Source of the DNA: CAXXXW01 sp963665555
Lineage (GTDB): Bacteria; Pseudomonadota; Alphaproteobacteria; Thalassobaculales; Thalassobaculaceae
Reading direction: 5' to 3'
DNA: 64,000 nucleotides
Assembly (NCBI GenBank): GCA_963665555.2
Contig: OY762308.1
Span: 1,178,001 to 1,242,000, forward strand
The position numbers and the translations under genes were made by a program. Shown piece by piece: positions 8,974-17,583 of the stretch (positions are counted from its first letter, which is position 1; the number at the start of each line of letters is the position of its first letter). The notes under the pieces were generated by a model. It was not told the DNA's origin, made no database searches, and saw only the letters and a program-made list of their open reading frames with translations.

Positions 8974-10533
8974 ATGGCGCGCGCGATCCGCAACCTCCGG
9001 CGCCTGTTCGGCGTCGGCTGGACGCTGGCCCGGCACGGCGCGCTGTTCCCGCTGGAGCGCCAGGGCTATTCGCGCGCGCTGGCGCTGGTGGCCCGGCTGG
9101 CGCGCCCGATGCGCAAGCGCCGCTTCGCCGCGCGGCGGCCGGGGGAGCGGCTGGCCGCCGCGCTGACGGCGCTCGGCCCCAGCTACGTCAAGTTCGGCCA
9201 GTCGCTGGCCACCCGCTCCGACCTGATCGGCGACGCGCTGGCCGAAGACCTGTCGCGCCTGCAGGACGGCCTCGCCCCCTTCCCCGCCGAACGCGCCCGC
9301 GCCACCGTCGAGGCCGGCCTCGGCGGGAAGGTCGCGGACTTCTTCGCCGCGTTCGACGACGCGCCGCTGGCCGCCGCGTCGATCGCGCAGGTGCATCGCG
9401 CGACCGTCCCCGGCGGCGGCAAGGTCGCGGTCAAGGTCCTGCGGCCGGGGATCGAGGCCTCCTTCGCCCGCGACATCGAACTGTTCCGCTGGGCCGCCGG
9501 CGTGCTCGAACGCGCGATCCCCAGGACCCGCCGCCTGCGCCCGTCCGAGGCGGTGGCGCTGTTCGCCGAGACCGTCGCCGTCGAACTCGACATGCGCATG
9601 GAGGCCGCCGCCGTCGCCGAACTGGCCGAGAACTTCCGCGACGACCCCGATTTCAAGGTCCCCGCCGTGGACTGGCGGCGCACGACGCGGCGCGCGCTGA
9701 CGATCGAGCGGGTCGAGGGGCGGCGCATCGACGACCTGGAGGGGCTGCGCGCCGACGGCCACGACCCGACCGAGGTGCTGCGCAAATCCGCCCGCGTCTT
9801 CTTCAACCAGGTGTTCCGGGACGGCTTCTTCCACGCCGACACGCATCCCGGAAACCTGTTCGTCCTGCCCGACGGGCGGATCGCGCCGGTCGATTTCGGC
9901 ATCATGGGGCGGCTCGACGAGGAGACGCGGCTCTACCTCGCGGACATGCTGACCGGCTTCCTGGCGCGCGACTACCGGCGGGTGGCGGCGGTCCAGTTCC
10001 GGGCCGGCTACGTCCCGCGGCACAAGTCGCTCGACGCCTTCGCCCAGGCCTGCCGCTCGATCGGCGAGCCGATCCTCGACCTGCCGCTGGCCGACATTTC
10101 GCTGGCGCGCCTGCTGGCGCAGCTGTTCCGCGTCACCGAGCGGTTCGAGATGCCGGTCCAGCCCGAACTGCTGCTGCTGCAGAAGACCATGCTGGTGGCC
10201 GAGGGCGTCGGCCGCCGGATCGACAACCGGGCGAATGTGTGGGAGCTGGCGCGGCCCCTGATCGAGCGCTGGACGATCGAGAACCGCTCGCCGGCCGCCC
10301 GCGCGCGCCGCGCCGCGGTCGAGGCCGGCGACCTGGCCCAGCGCCTGCCCGCGCTGGTCGTCCGGGCGGAGCGCGCGCTCGCGGATTTCGGCGACGGCGG
10401 CGCGCGCCCGCGCCCCGACGCGCCGCCCCGCGCGGCCGGGGACGGCGCGTCGGGGCGCGGCGGCGCGGTCCTGCCCTGGCTGGTCGCGCTCGCGCTGGCG
10501 GCGGCGCTGGGAGCGGCGCTCGCGGCGGGGTAG
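8974..10533 (+). CDS. ubiB: UbiB, ABC1/ADCK atypical kinase for ubiquinone biosynthesis
   Basis: Membrane-associated atypical kinase/ATPase needed for ubiquinone synthesis. The 519 residues show the family-specific KxGQ motif in SYVKFGQSLATR, the Ala-rich nucleotide loop AAASIAQVHRA, the lysine strand KVAVKVLRPG, and catalytic HADTHPGN and PVDFGIMG. One C-terminal hydrophobic segment (about 495-517) is probably the anchor. It sits 9 bp after ubiE. In many Alphaproteobacteria coaBC and dut come next; here an alcohol dehydrogenase gene on the opposite strand replaces them. Confidence 0.95.
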   Translation: MARAIRNLRRLFGVGWTLARHGALFPLERQGYSRALALVARLARPMRKRRFAARRPGERLAAALTALGPSYVKFGQSLATRSDLIGDALAEDLSRLQDGLAPFPAERARATVEAGLGGKVADFFAAFDDAPLAAASIAQVHRATVPGGGKVAVKVLRPGIEASFARDIELFRWAAGVLERAIPRTRRLRPSEAVALFAETVAVELDMRMEAAAVAELAENFRDDPDFKVPAVDWRRTTRRALTIERVEGRRIDDLEGLRADGHDPTEVLRKSARVFFNQVFRDGFFHADTHPGNLFVLPDGRIAPVDFGIMGRLDEETRLYLADMLTGFLARDYRRVAAVQFRAGYVPRHKSLDAFAQACRSIGEPILDLPLADISLARLLAQLFRVTERFEMPVQPELLLLQKTMLVAEGVGRRIDNRANVWELARPLIERWTIENRSPAARARRAAVEAGDLAQRLPALVVRAERALADFGDGGARPRPDAPPRAAGDGASGRGGAVLPWLVALALAAALGAALAAG

Positions 10534-10540
10534 GCCGCCC

Positions 10541-11677
10541 TCAGGCCCGGCGCGGCTCCAGGATCTGGCGGATCGCCAGCCCGTCGGCGAGGCGGTCGAA
10601 GCCGTCGTTGATGCCGTCGAAACCGACCGAGCGGCTGATCAGCCGGTCCACCGGCAGCCGGCCCTGGCGGTACAGTTCGATATAGCGCGGGATGTCCCGC
10701 ACCGGCACGCAACTGCCCATGTAGCTGCCCCGGATCGCCTTCTCGGAGTTCACGATCTCGGACGGGTTGAAGGAGAACAGCGCGTCGTTCGGCGCGAGGC
10801 CGACGATCAGCGCCTCGCCGCCCATGCGCAGCGAGCGGTAGCAGGTCTCCGTCCCCGCCACCGTGCCGGAGAACTCGAAGGCGTAGTCCACGCCGCCGCC
10901 GGAGATGTCGAGGATTTGCCGGATATGGTCCGGCTCGCGGGCGTTCACCGTGTGCGTCGCGCCGAGCTGGCGGGCGAGGCCGAGCCGGTCGTCGCTCACA
11001 TCGACCGCGACGATCTTCTCCGCCCCCGCGACCCGCGCCCCCAGCAGGCCGTTCAGGCCGACGCCGCCCAGCCCGACGCAGGCCACCGAATCGCCGGCCC
11101 GGATGCGCGCCGTGTTCAGCACCGCGCCCACGCCGGTCATCACCGCGCAGCCGAAGATCGCGGCGTCGGCCAGCGGCAGGTCGCGGTCCACCTTCACCGC
11201 CGAGCCGCGGTCCACCACGGCGTATTCGGCGAAGCAGGAGACGCCCGACTGGTGCGCGACCTCGGCCCCGCCGGCGTCGCGCAGCCGGCTGCCGCCGCCC
11301 ATCAGGTGCCCCCGGGCGCGGGCCGCGTCGTGGACCTCGCACAGTTGCGGCCGGCCGCCGAGGCAGTTGCCGCACAGCCCGCAGGAGGCCGAGAACTGGA
11401 AGACGACGGGATCGCCCGGCGCCATGTCGCGCACGCCGGCGCCGACCTCCACCACCTCGCCCGACCCCTCGTGGCCGAGGACCAGCGGCATCGGCCGGGC
11501 GCGCGCGCCGTTCACGATGGAGAGGTCGGAATGGCAGAGGCCGCCGCCGGCGATCCTGACCAGCAGTTCGCCCTCGCGGGGCGGTTCGAGTTCGACCTCC
11601 TCGATCCGGATCGGCTCCGAGGCGGCGTAGGGGCGCGGCGCGCCGATCTCGCGCAGCACGGCGGCTTTCATCTTCAT
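10541..11677 (-). CDS. Zinc-dependent alcohol dehydrogenase (MDR family, class III-like)
   Basis: NAD(P)-dependent medium-chain dehydrogenase. The 378 residues contain the catalytic-zinc motif GHEGSGEVVEVG and the structural-zinc loop with cysteines in CGLCGNCLGGRPQLC. The Rossmann motif is VACVGLGGVGLNGLLGA, and D in VAVDVSD favours NAD. Overall layout resembles class III and aryl-alcohol-type enzymes, but the substrate cannot be assigned. It is convergent with ubiB (7-bp gap). Upstream lies a 188-bp gap before the Panacea gene, which could hold divergent promoters. Confidence 0.85.
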   Translation of the reverse strand: MKMKAAVLREIGAPRPYAASEPIRIEEVELEPPREGELLVRIAGGGLCHSDLSIVNGARARPMPLVLGHEGSGEVVEVGAGVRDMAPGDPVVFQFSASCGLCGNCLGGRPQLCEVHDAARARGHLMGGGSRLRDAGGAEVAHQSGVSCFAEYAVVDRGSAVKVDRDLPLADAAIFGCAVMTGVGAVLNTARIRAGDSVACVGLGGVGLNGLLGARVAGAEKIVAVDVSDDRLGLARQLGATHTVNAREPDHIRQILDISGGGVDYAFEFSGTVAGTETCYRSLRMGGEALIVGLAPNDALFSFNPSEIVNSEKAIRGSYMGSCVPVRDIPRYIELYRQGRLPVDRLISRSVGFDGINDGFDRLADGLAIRQILEPRRA

Positions 11678-11865
11678 CGCGGCTCCTCCGGGTTCGTCGC
11701 GGCTCCTCCGGGCGTTTCGCCGGGTCCGGCCGGCCCGGCCTTCCCCCGCCCCGATATGGGCCGATCCGGCCCGCCGGCGTCAAGCGCGGCCGCGCGCCCG
11801 CCTTGCGGCGCGCCCCGTCCGGGCGCATATTGGGCCGGCCCGCAACCGCGAGGGACCGCGCCGCC

Positions 11866-12302
11866 ATGGCCAACGTCTTCGATGTCGCCGCCTACATCCT
11901 CCGCGAGCAGGGCGGCATGAGCACTGGAAGCTCCAGAAACTGGTCTACTACAGCCAGGCGTGGTCGCTGGTGTGGGACGACGAGGAGTTGTTCCCCGAGG
12001 AAATCGAGGCCTGGATCAATGGGCCGGTGTGCCGCGTGCTCTACGAAAAACACAAAGGAAAATTCCGTGTGAACAAAATGTCGGGCGGGAAACCGGACGC
12101 TCTTACCGACAATCAACGCGACACCGTGGACACCGTCCTGGACTATTACGCGGACAAGGCCCCGCAGTGGCTTAGCGACCTCACCCATATGGAACTCCCG
12201 TGGAGGTTGGCGCGAAGAGGTGTGCCGGCGGATGAACGGGGCAACTCCGTCATTGGAAAAGAATCCATGGCGGAATATTATGGAAGCCTGTCGCCGGAAT
12301 AA
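11866..12302 (+). pseudogene. Panacea-domain (SocA/GepA-like) antitoxin, frameshifted
   Basis: Panacea domains are antitoxins that pair with many unrelated toxins; the family also includes SocA. Reading starts at ATG 11866 with MANVFDVAAYILREQGGMS. After AGC-AC at 11920-11924 one base is missing, and the protein continues in another frame from 11925: WKLQKLVYYSQAWSLVWDDE, then the family hallmarks FPEEIEAWINGPV and DLTHMELPW, to a TAA at 12300-12302. Joined, the two parts give about 145 residues, normal for the family. The stop overlaps the next ATG by one base. A real mutation, a sequencing error or programmed frameshifting would all fit. Confidence 0.75.
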
Positions 12303-12832
12303 TGGATATGGCTCGAAAGCCCGGCAAACGTTCCGACTTGCCTCCTCCCGCCTATAGACAAAAAGTCGCTCTAGATAAATCGGGAGACGGGTCGTCGCAC
12401 AGAAAAATTACTCGTGTGGCAATGGAGTATTCGTCGGACGATTCCGAAAAAATCACTTGGGGTTTCCGTCTTGGCGATAAAAGCGGGTCGTGGGGCTGGC
12501 AAACCGTCGCCGGGCGGCATTGGTGGTCCGAAATCCTGCCGAAGTTGCAAGCTTTCGAGTCGATGACCTGGGCGGAACTGTTCCGCGCCGCCGGCGGACG
12601 TTCCAAAGGGAACAACCATCACACCGTAGAGGTTGCAAACCTGACCGCACAGGCCAAGAAGCGGTTGATGGCGATCCAGCGCGACGAAAATGTCCATCGG
12701 ATGTTCTCTCTCCGGTTGACCGGGACAACGCGCATCTACGGGATTCGCCAAGGTCGAGTGTTGCAATTGCTCTGGTACGATACCCATCACGGCGACAACG
12801 CGCGGGCGGTTTATCCGGTGCGGGCGCGGTGA
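12302..12832 (+). CDS. Uncharacterised protein paired with a Panacea antitoxin, candidate toxin
   Basis: 176 residues, family not recognised. The ATG shares its A with the stop codon of the Panacea gene (TAATG), so translation is coupled. Visible features are a basic N-terminus (MARKPGKRSD), an aromatic segment around WGFRLGDKSGSWGWQ, and a C-terminal RIYGIRQGRVLQLLWYD followed by HHGDNARAVYPV. No membrane segment. Base composition is less GC-rich than the neighbours, suggesting acquisition. Partner position in a two-gene coupled module suggests the toxin role, but no catalytic motif I know is present. Confidence 0.7.
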   Translation: MDMARKPGKRSDLPPPAYRQKVALDKSGDGSSHRKITRVAMEYSSDDSEKITWGFRLGDKSGSWGWQTVAGRHWWSEILPKLQAFESMTWAELFRAAGGRSKGNNHHTVEVANLTAQAKKRLMAIQRDENVHRMFSLRLTGTTRIYGIRQGRVLQLLWYDTHHGDNARAVYPVRAR

Positions 12833-12922
12833 CCGCCCGCCCGCCGCCTTCGCGCGCGGCGCTTGCGTCCGGGGGCGGCGGGGGGCATGTTCCGCGGGTT
12901 CGACACCGGGAAGGAGAGACCG

Positions 12923-13921
12923 ATGCCCAGCCTCCGCGCCGCCGACCTGCCGAAGCCGACGCGCGACGCCGACAGGGTGCGCGCCGACATCGACCGCTGG
13001 GGATACGGGCTTTACGAGGGCCTGCTCGCCGAACCGCTCTTCTCGCGCGCCCGCGAGCGGCTGCTGGAGCAGGCGGCGGCCGAACTCCAGTGCGGCCACG
13101 CCTTCGAGGACGGCGGCCCGACGCAGCAATGGGGCGAGTTCCGGGACGAGAACGGCAAGATCCGCGCCGAGGCCTTCACCGCCGCCGCCGGGGGCGTCAA
13201 CCAGCGGGTCTGGCTGCTGCCCAACAAGGGCCGGGCCTTCCTCGACGTGCTGGAGATCGAGCCGATGCACGAGACGGTCGCCCATGTGCTGGGCGAGGAG
13301 TACCAGCTCTCCTCCTTCGGCTCGAACATCGCCAAGCCGGGCGGCCTCAGGATGAACCTGCACACCGACCAGTGGTGGGCGCCGGAGCCGACGCGGCCGG
13401 GCCGCCGCGCGCTCCCGGTCGGCTCGATGACGCGCGCGCGCTTCGATTTCGACCCCGAACGCGCCGACACGGCGGACATGCTGGCCCCGCCGGCCTGCGC
13501 CAACGTCATCTTCATGATGAACGACTTCACCGACGCCAACGGCGGCACCCGCATCGTCCCCGGCAGCCATCTCGCCGGCCGCCATCCCGATCCCGAACGC
13601 GACGCCGGCGTGGAGACGGTCGCGGCGGAGGGGCCGGCCGGGACCGCCGTCGTCACCGACGGGCGGGTCTGGCACGGCACGGGCGAGAACCGCGGGAACG
13701 CGCCCAGGGTCGCCATGCTGCTCACCTTCTGCGGGCCGCAATACCGCCCGCAGGTCAACTACCCGGTCGCGCTCGACCGCGACATCCTCGCGGGCGCCAC
13801 GGACCGCCAGAAGGCGATGTTCGGCCTCAAGGTGTGGTGGGGCTACGGGCGCACCGGCCATCCGAGCGTCGAATACATCGACCCCGAGGGGCGGGCGCTC
13901 GGCGAACTGCGCCCGCACTGA
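12923..13921 (+). CDS. Phytanoyl-CoA dioxygenase (PhyH) family protein
   Basis: Non-haem Fe(II)/2-oxoglutarate oxygenase of unknown substrate. The preferred start is ATG 12923, preceded by a strong AAGGAGAG ribosome site (12911-12918); an in-frame ATG 60 bp upstream lacks one. The 332 residues contain the iron triad: HTD in MNLHTDQWW and the distal His in VWHGTGENRGN. NGGTRIVPGSHL is the usual loop. It heads a same-strand run with a CoA transferase and a TauD-like gene, suggesting one catabolic unit acting on an organic acid or acyl-CoA. Confidence 0.88.
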   Translation: MPSLRAADLPKPTRDADRVRADIDRWGYGLYEGLLAEPLFSRARERLLEQAAAELQCGHAFEDGGPTQQWGEFRDENGKIRAEAFTAAAGGVNQRVWLLPNKGRAFLDVLEIEPMHETVAHVLGEEYQLSSFGSNIAKPGGLRMNLHTDQWWAPEPTRPGRRALPVGSMTRARFDFDPERADTADMLAPPACANVIFMMNDFTDANGGTRIVPGSHLAGRHPDPERDAGVETVAAEGPAGTAVVTDGRVWHGTGENRGNAPRVAMLLTFCGPQYRPQVNYPVALDRDILAGATDRQKAMFGLKVWWGYGRTGHPSVEYIDPEGRALGELRPH

Positions 13922-13986
13922 ACGGCGAACGGGAACGACGGCCGCGCCGCCGGGCGCGGGACGGCTCGAAAAGGGGGACTCCGTCC

Positions 13987-15183
13987 ATGGGCAAGGCGCT
14001 CGAAGGCATCCGCGTGATCGACATGACCCACAACCAGGCCGGCCCCGCCTGCACGCAGGTGCTGGCCTGGCTCGGCGCCGAGGTGATCAAGCTGGAGGAG
14101 CCGGGCAAGGGCGACGTCGCGCGCGTCAACATGCGCGAGCGCCCGGACACGGACAGCCTGTTCTTCCTGGTGCTGAACGCCAACAAGCGCAGCCTGACCC
14201 TCAACCTCAAGACGGAGGAGGGCAAGGCGCTGTTCAAGCGGATCGTCGCGGAGTCGGACGTGCTGGTGGAGAACTTCTCCCCCGGCGCGCTCGACCGGCT
14301 GGGCCTCGGCTACGACGTGCTCTCGCGCGAGAACGAGCGGCTGGTCTACGCCACCATCAAGGGCTTCGGCACCTGGGGGCCGTACAGCGGCTTCAAGAGC
14401 TTCGAGCCGATCGCCCAGGCGATGGGCGGCGCGATGTGCGCCACCGGCTTTCCCGAAAACCCGCCGACCTTCGTGTGGCCGGCGATCGGCGATTCCGGCA
14501 CCGGAATGCACATGGCGATCGGCATCCTGGCCGCGCTGCGCCAGCGCGACGCCACGGGCAAGGGCCAGCGGGTCGAGGTCTCGATGCAGGACTGCGTGGC
14601 CAACATCATGCGGATCAGCCTGCGCGACCACCAGCGGCTCGGCGGCGTGCAGCCGCGCACCGGCAACCAGCTCGGCCGCAACGTGCCCGGCTCGACCTAT
14701 CCCTGCGCGCCGGGCGGCCCCAACGACTACATTTTCATCTTCGCCCAGCAGCAGATGTGGCGCGCCTTCGCCGGCGCCATCGACCGGCCCGAAATCGCGG
14801 ACGACCCGCGCTTCGCCACCGTCGAGGCGCGCTGGGAGAACCGCGACGCGCTGAACGCGATTGTCGAGGGCTGGACCCGCGGGCGCGACAAGCACGAGGC
14901 GATGCGCGTCCTGGGCGGCGCCGGCGTGCCCTGCGGCGCCTGCCAGGACACCGGCGAGGTGCTGGAGGACCCGCACCTGCGCGCCCGCGGCATGATCGTG
15001 GACCTGGAGTATCCGGCGCGCGGCGCCTACAAGACCGTCGGCTGCCCGATCGTGATGTCGGACTCGCCGGCGGAAGTGGCGCGCCCACCCCTGCTGGGCG
15101 AGCATACCGACGAGTTGCTGGCCGGCCTCTGCGGCGTCGGCGCGGAGGAGGCGGCGCGGCTGCGCCGCGACGGCGTGGTCTGA
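13987..15183 (+). CDS. CaiB/BaiF class III CoA-transferase, formyl-CoA:oxalate-like
   Basis: Transfers CoA between carboxylic acids through an aspartyl-CoA intermediate. The 398 residues follow formyl-CoA:oxalate transferase (Frc) closely at the start: MGKALEGIRVIDMTHNQAGP, AWLGAEVIKLEEPG, FFLVLNANKRSLTLNLK and VENFSPGALDRLG. The catalytic Asp is probably in WPAIGDSGTGMH. C-terminal PLLGEHTDELL is conserved. No oxalyl-CoA decarboxylase lies beside it, so oxalate as substrate is unproven. It lies 65 bp after the PhyH gene and 42 bp before a TauD-like dioxygenase. Confidence 0.9.
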   Translation: MGKALEGIRVIDMTHNQAGPACTQVLAWLGAEVIKLEEPGKGDVARVNMRERPDTDSLFFLVLNANKRSLTLNLKTEEGKALFKRIVAESDVLVENFSPGALDRLGLGYDVLSRENERLVYATIKGFGTWGPYSGFKSFEPIAQAMGGAMCATGFPENPPTFVWPAIGDSGTGMHMAIGILAALRQRDATGKGQRVEVSMQDCVANIMRISLRDHQRLGGVQPRTGNQLGRNVPGSTYPCAPGGPNDYIFIFAQQQMWRAFAGAIDRPEIADDPRFATVEARWENRDALNAIVEGWTRGRDKHEAMRVLGGAGVPCGACQDTGEVLEDPHLRARGMIVDLEYPARGAYKTVGCPIVMSDSPAEVARPPLLGEHTDELLAGLCGVGAEEAARLRRDGVV

Positions 15184-15225
15184 GCGGCGCCGGCGGCGCG
15201 GGGAACGACACGGGGGAGGTTCGGG

Positions 15226-16122
15226 ATGTCCTTGACCATTACGCAAATCGGCGAGCATTTCGCGGGCGAGGCGAGCGGGATCGACCTGCGCGAACCCCTG
15301 ACGCCGGAGCAGGCCGACGAAATCCACCGGGGGATGGACCGGCTCGGCGTGCTGGTGTTCCGCGGCCAGCCGCTGAGCGACGACGAGCAGGTCGCGTTCT
15401 CGCGCAATTTCGGCAACCTGGAGCGGGCCGTCGGCTCGAACGTCACGAAGCCGGACCAGCGCCGCCTCAGGATCGAGATGGCCGATGTCAGCAACCTCGA
15501 CAAGCACGGCCGGATGCTGGCGCGCGACGACCGGCGGCGCATGTTCAACCTCGGCAACCGGCTGTGGCATTCGGACAGTTCGTTCCGCGTCGTCCCGTCG
15601 AAATTCTCGCTGCTGTCCTGCCGCTCGAAGCCGGCGACCGGCGGCAACACCGAGTTCGCCTTCATGCCGGCGGCCCACGACGCGCTCGACGCCGAGACGA
15701 AGGCGGAGATCGAGGACCTGGTGACGGAGCATTCGCTGATCTACTCCCGCGCCCTGCTCGGCTTCGCCGACTTCACGCCGGAGGAGCGCAAGACCTTCGA
15801 GCCGGTGCGCCACGCGCTGGTGCGCCGCAACGCCGTGACCGGCCGCAAGGCGGTCTATCTCTCCGCCCATATCGGGACCATCGTCGGCTGGCCGATGCCG
15901 GAGGCGCGCGACTTCATCCGCGAACTGGTCGAGCACGCGACGCAACCGGCGTTCCGCTACGTCCACGAATGGCGCGTCGGCGACCTGGTGATGTGGGACA
16001 ACCGCCAGTGCATGCACCGGGTCCGCCCCTTCCGCGACACCGGAGAAATCCGCGACATGCGCCGCACCACCGTCGCCGGCGAAGGCCCGACGGCGGAACA
16101 GGCGCCGGACCGGGCGGCGTGA
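15226..16122 (+). CDS. TauD/TfdA-family Fe(II)/2-oxoglutarate dioxygenase
   Basis: Oxidises a small acidic or aromatic substrate using 2-oxoglutarate and O2. The 298 residues show GIDLREPLTPEQ near the N-terminus, the iron-binding HxD in LWHSDSSFRVVPS, the distal His in DNRQCMHRVRPF and the 2-oxoglutarate-binding Arg in RDMRRTTVAG. Length and pattern are nearer TfdA (2,4-D dioxygenase) than TauD. ATG at 15226 with GGGGGAGG upstream. Last gene of the PhyH-CoA transferase-TauD run; the AT-rich accessory island begins about 50 bp after it. Confidence 0.92.
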   Translation: MSLTITQIGEHFAGEASGIDLREPLTPEQADEIHRGMDRLGVLVFRGQPLSDDEQVAFSRNFGNLERAVGSNVTKPDQRRLRIEMADVSNLDKHGRMLARDDRRRMFNLGNRLWHSDSSFRVVPSKFSLLSCRSKPATGGNTEFAFMPAAHDALDAETKAEIEDLVTEHSLIYSRALLGFADFTPEERKTFEPVRHALVRRNAVTGRKAVYLSAHIGTIVGWPMPEARDFIRELVEHATQPAFRYVHEWRVGDLVMWDNRQCMHRVRPFRDTGEIRDMRRTTVAGEGPTAEQAPDRAA

Positions 16123-16178
16123 GGGGGGGGGGTCCGCGACCGCGCGCCGCGCGTGGTGAATCCTTTTGGATACGGTCT

Positions 16179-17033
16179 TTAGTTTTCTATTATTTCGATT
16201 GGATAGCGTGGACCAATTTTCGGACTTCCGACTCCCAGTGACCATGGCAAGGCCAGCTTATTGCTCAAACTCGGAGAATACCGATAAACGCCTTCAAGAG
16301 AAACATTATGCCACACAGGGAGGATGACATTTTCTTTCTTCATCACCTCTCTTGTGAAAACAGAATCATATTCTCGCTTCGTCCACCCTTCATTATTTAG
16401 GATTAGGAGTAAGAAGAAGAACACAATTAGGCGCTCGAAGTCCTTTTTCGATTCCCTCTCGCAAGCTATCTCCCACTTTCAATGAAAATTCATCGTACCA
16501 AACTGGGCAACTCAATTTTTGAAGTTGGATAGCCAGAGGTTCAGCGATATCCACTTTATCGCGACTGTCATGACAAATAAAAGCCTGTGGCTTTTCCCAT
16601 TTTTCCCGATTTTTCACGTAATTAAAGTCCCTAAAGGTGATTTTATATCCAATATTTCGAGCTTCATTGCTCAAATGTTTCTTGATTGCCTCCGAGATAA
16701 ATTTTTCAGAATAAATATATATCTGTCCAGTAAATATCAAATCTCTTGCATCCGTCATTTCTCGACCTCCGATACCCGCCTTAATTTGGACTTCATCGCC
16801 AACAAACGACAGAACTTTCTCAATTTCATTCAGCAACGGCCTCCGGGGATTCAACCCTCGGCATTTTTTCGAAATAAATGACACGAATTTCGCGCGTGCT
16901 TCGAAATCCAAATGCAAACGGGCAATAACACTCCCAACGGAAGCTGCGCCGATCTCAACTCCCAAGTCGCCTGGCTGGAACGAATTGCTCGAGCCATCCT
17001 TACGGAAATACTCTCTAAGTCAACCGGCGCCAT
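16179..17033 (-). pseudogene. TIR-domain protein with frameshifts, third gene of a restriction-modification operon
   Basis: Markedly AT-rich, unlike all neighbours. The main frame (TTG 16965 to TAA near 16393) encodes an unrecognised N-terminal domain, then a TIR start: KPQAFICHDSRDKVDIAEPL, CPVWYDEFSLKVGDSLREGI and APNCVLLLTPN. The rest follows in another frame to 16179: LNNEGWTKREYD and ENVILPVWHNV. The break is at about 16393-16400. The Glu of WYDEFSL matches the NADase Glu of TIR enzymes. Upstream, good coding sequence (LREYFRKDGSSNSFQPGDLG) runs back to a stop at 17020-17022, while ATG 17033 is out of register, so a second shift near 17015 is likely. It starts 22 bp after the endonuclease gene. 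Confidence 0.72.
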
Positions 17034-17055
17034 TTCCTTACCTCCCCAAACCCGC

Positions 17056-17583
17056 CTACACGCCCGGTTCGGTCAGGAACGCGAGGATGCGGTCCTCGAA
17101 CTCGCCGATCGGGAAGAGTTGCGCCCGCCGTTTCGTCAGCTTGTGCGTGGCCGACGAACCCTTGTCCATCGAAACGAGGCGCCCGGCCTTGCCGGTGGCG
17201 ACTTCCGCCTTCGACCAGACGCCGATCAGGATGTCGCCCGGGCCGATCCCGACGCACAGCAGCGCGTCGTAGGCGCGGTGGTAGCGGATATGGTTGAACT
17301 GGAACGCTCCGTGCACATCCTCGGTCGCCGTCTTCAGCTCGAAGGCGGTCCCCTCGATCCGGATGTCCCAGGATTCGGTCCGCGACCGCCCGCCCTTCCT
17401 GTTCAGCGGGAACTCGCATTCGTAACCGAGCGCGTCGCACAGCCGCTCGACGAACTCCTGGCCCACATCGCCCACCTTGGTGTTGGAGAGGCGCTTCACG
17501 CGCTCGAACGGCATCCCGACCCATTTGTCGGAATCGGCGTACGAAGACAGGACTCGCTCCATTATCGCATGGGCGTCAGCCAT
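17056..17583 (-). CDS. PD-(D/E)xK restriction-like endonuclease
   Basis: 175 residues, probably the nuclease of a type II restriction-modification pair. The core is SWDIRIEGTAFELKTA, giving D73, E82 and K84 in the order required for the PD-(D/E)xK metal site; VGDVGQEFVERL (about 38-49) supplies the preceding acidic helix. I chose ATG 17583, which overlaps the methyltransferase stop by 8 bp; a TTG 6 bp upstream is the alternative. Recognition sequence unknown. A TIR-domain gene begins 22 bp downstream, so three genes share one transcript. Confidence 0.75.
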   Translation of the reverse strand: MADAHAIMERVLSSYADSDKWVGMPFERVKRLSNTKVGDVGQEFVERLCDALGYECEFPLNRKGGRSRTESWDIRIEGTAFELKTATEDVHGAFQFNHIRYHRAYDALLCVGIGPGDILIGVWSKAEVATGKAGRLVSMDKGSSATHKLTKRRAQLFPIGEFEDRILAFLTEPGV

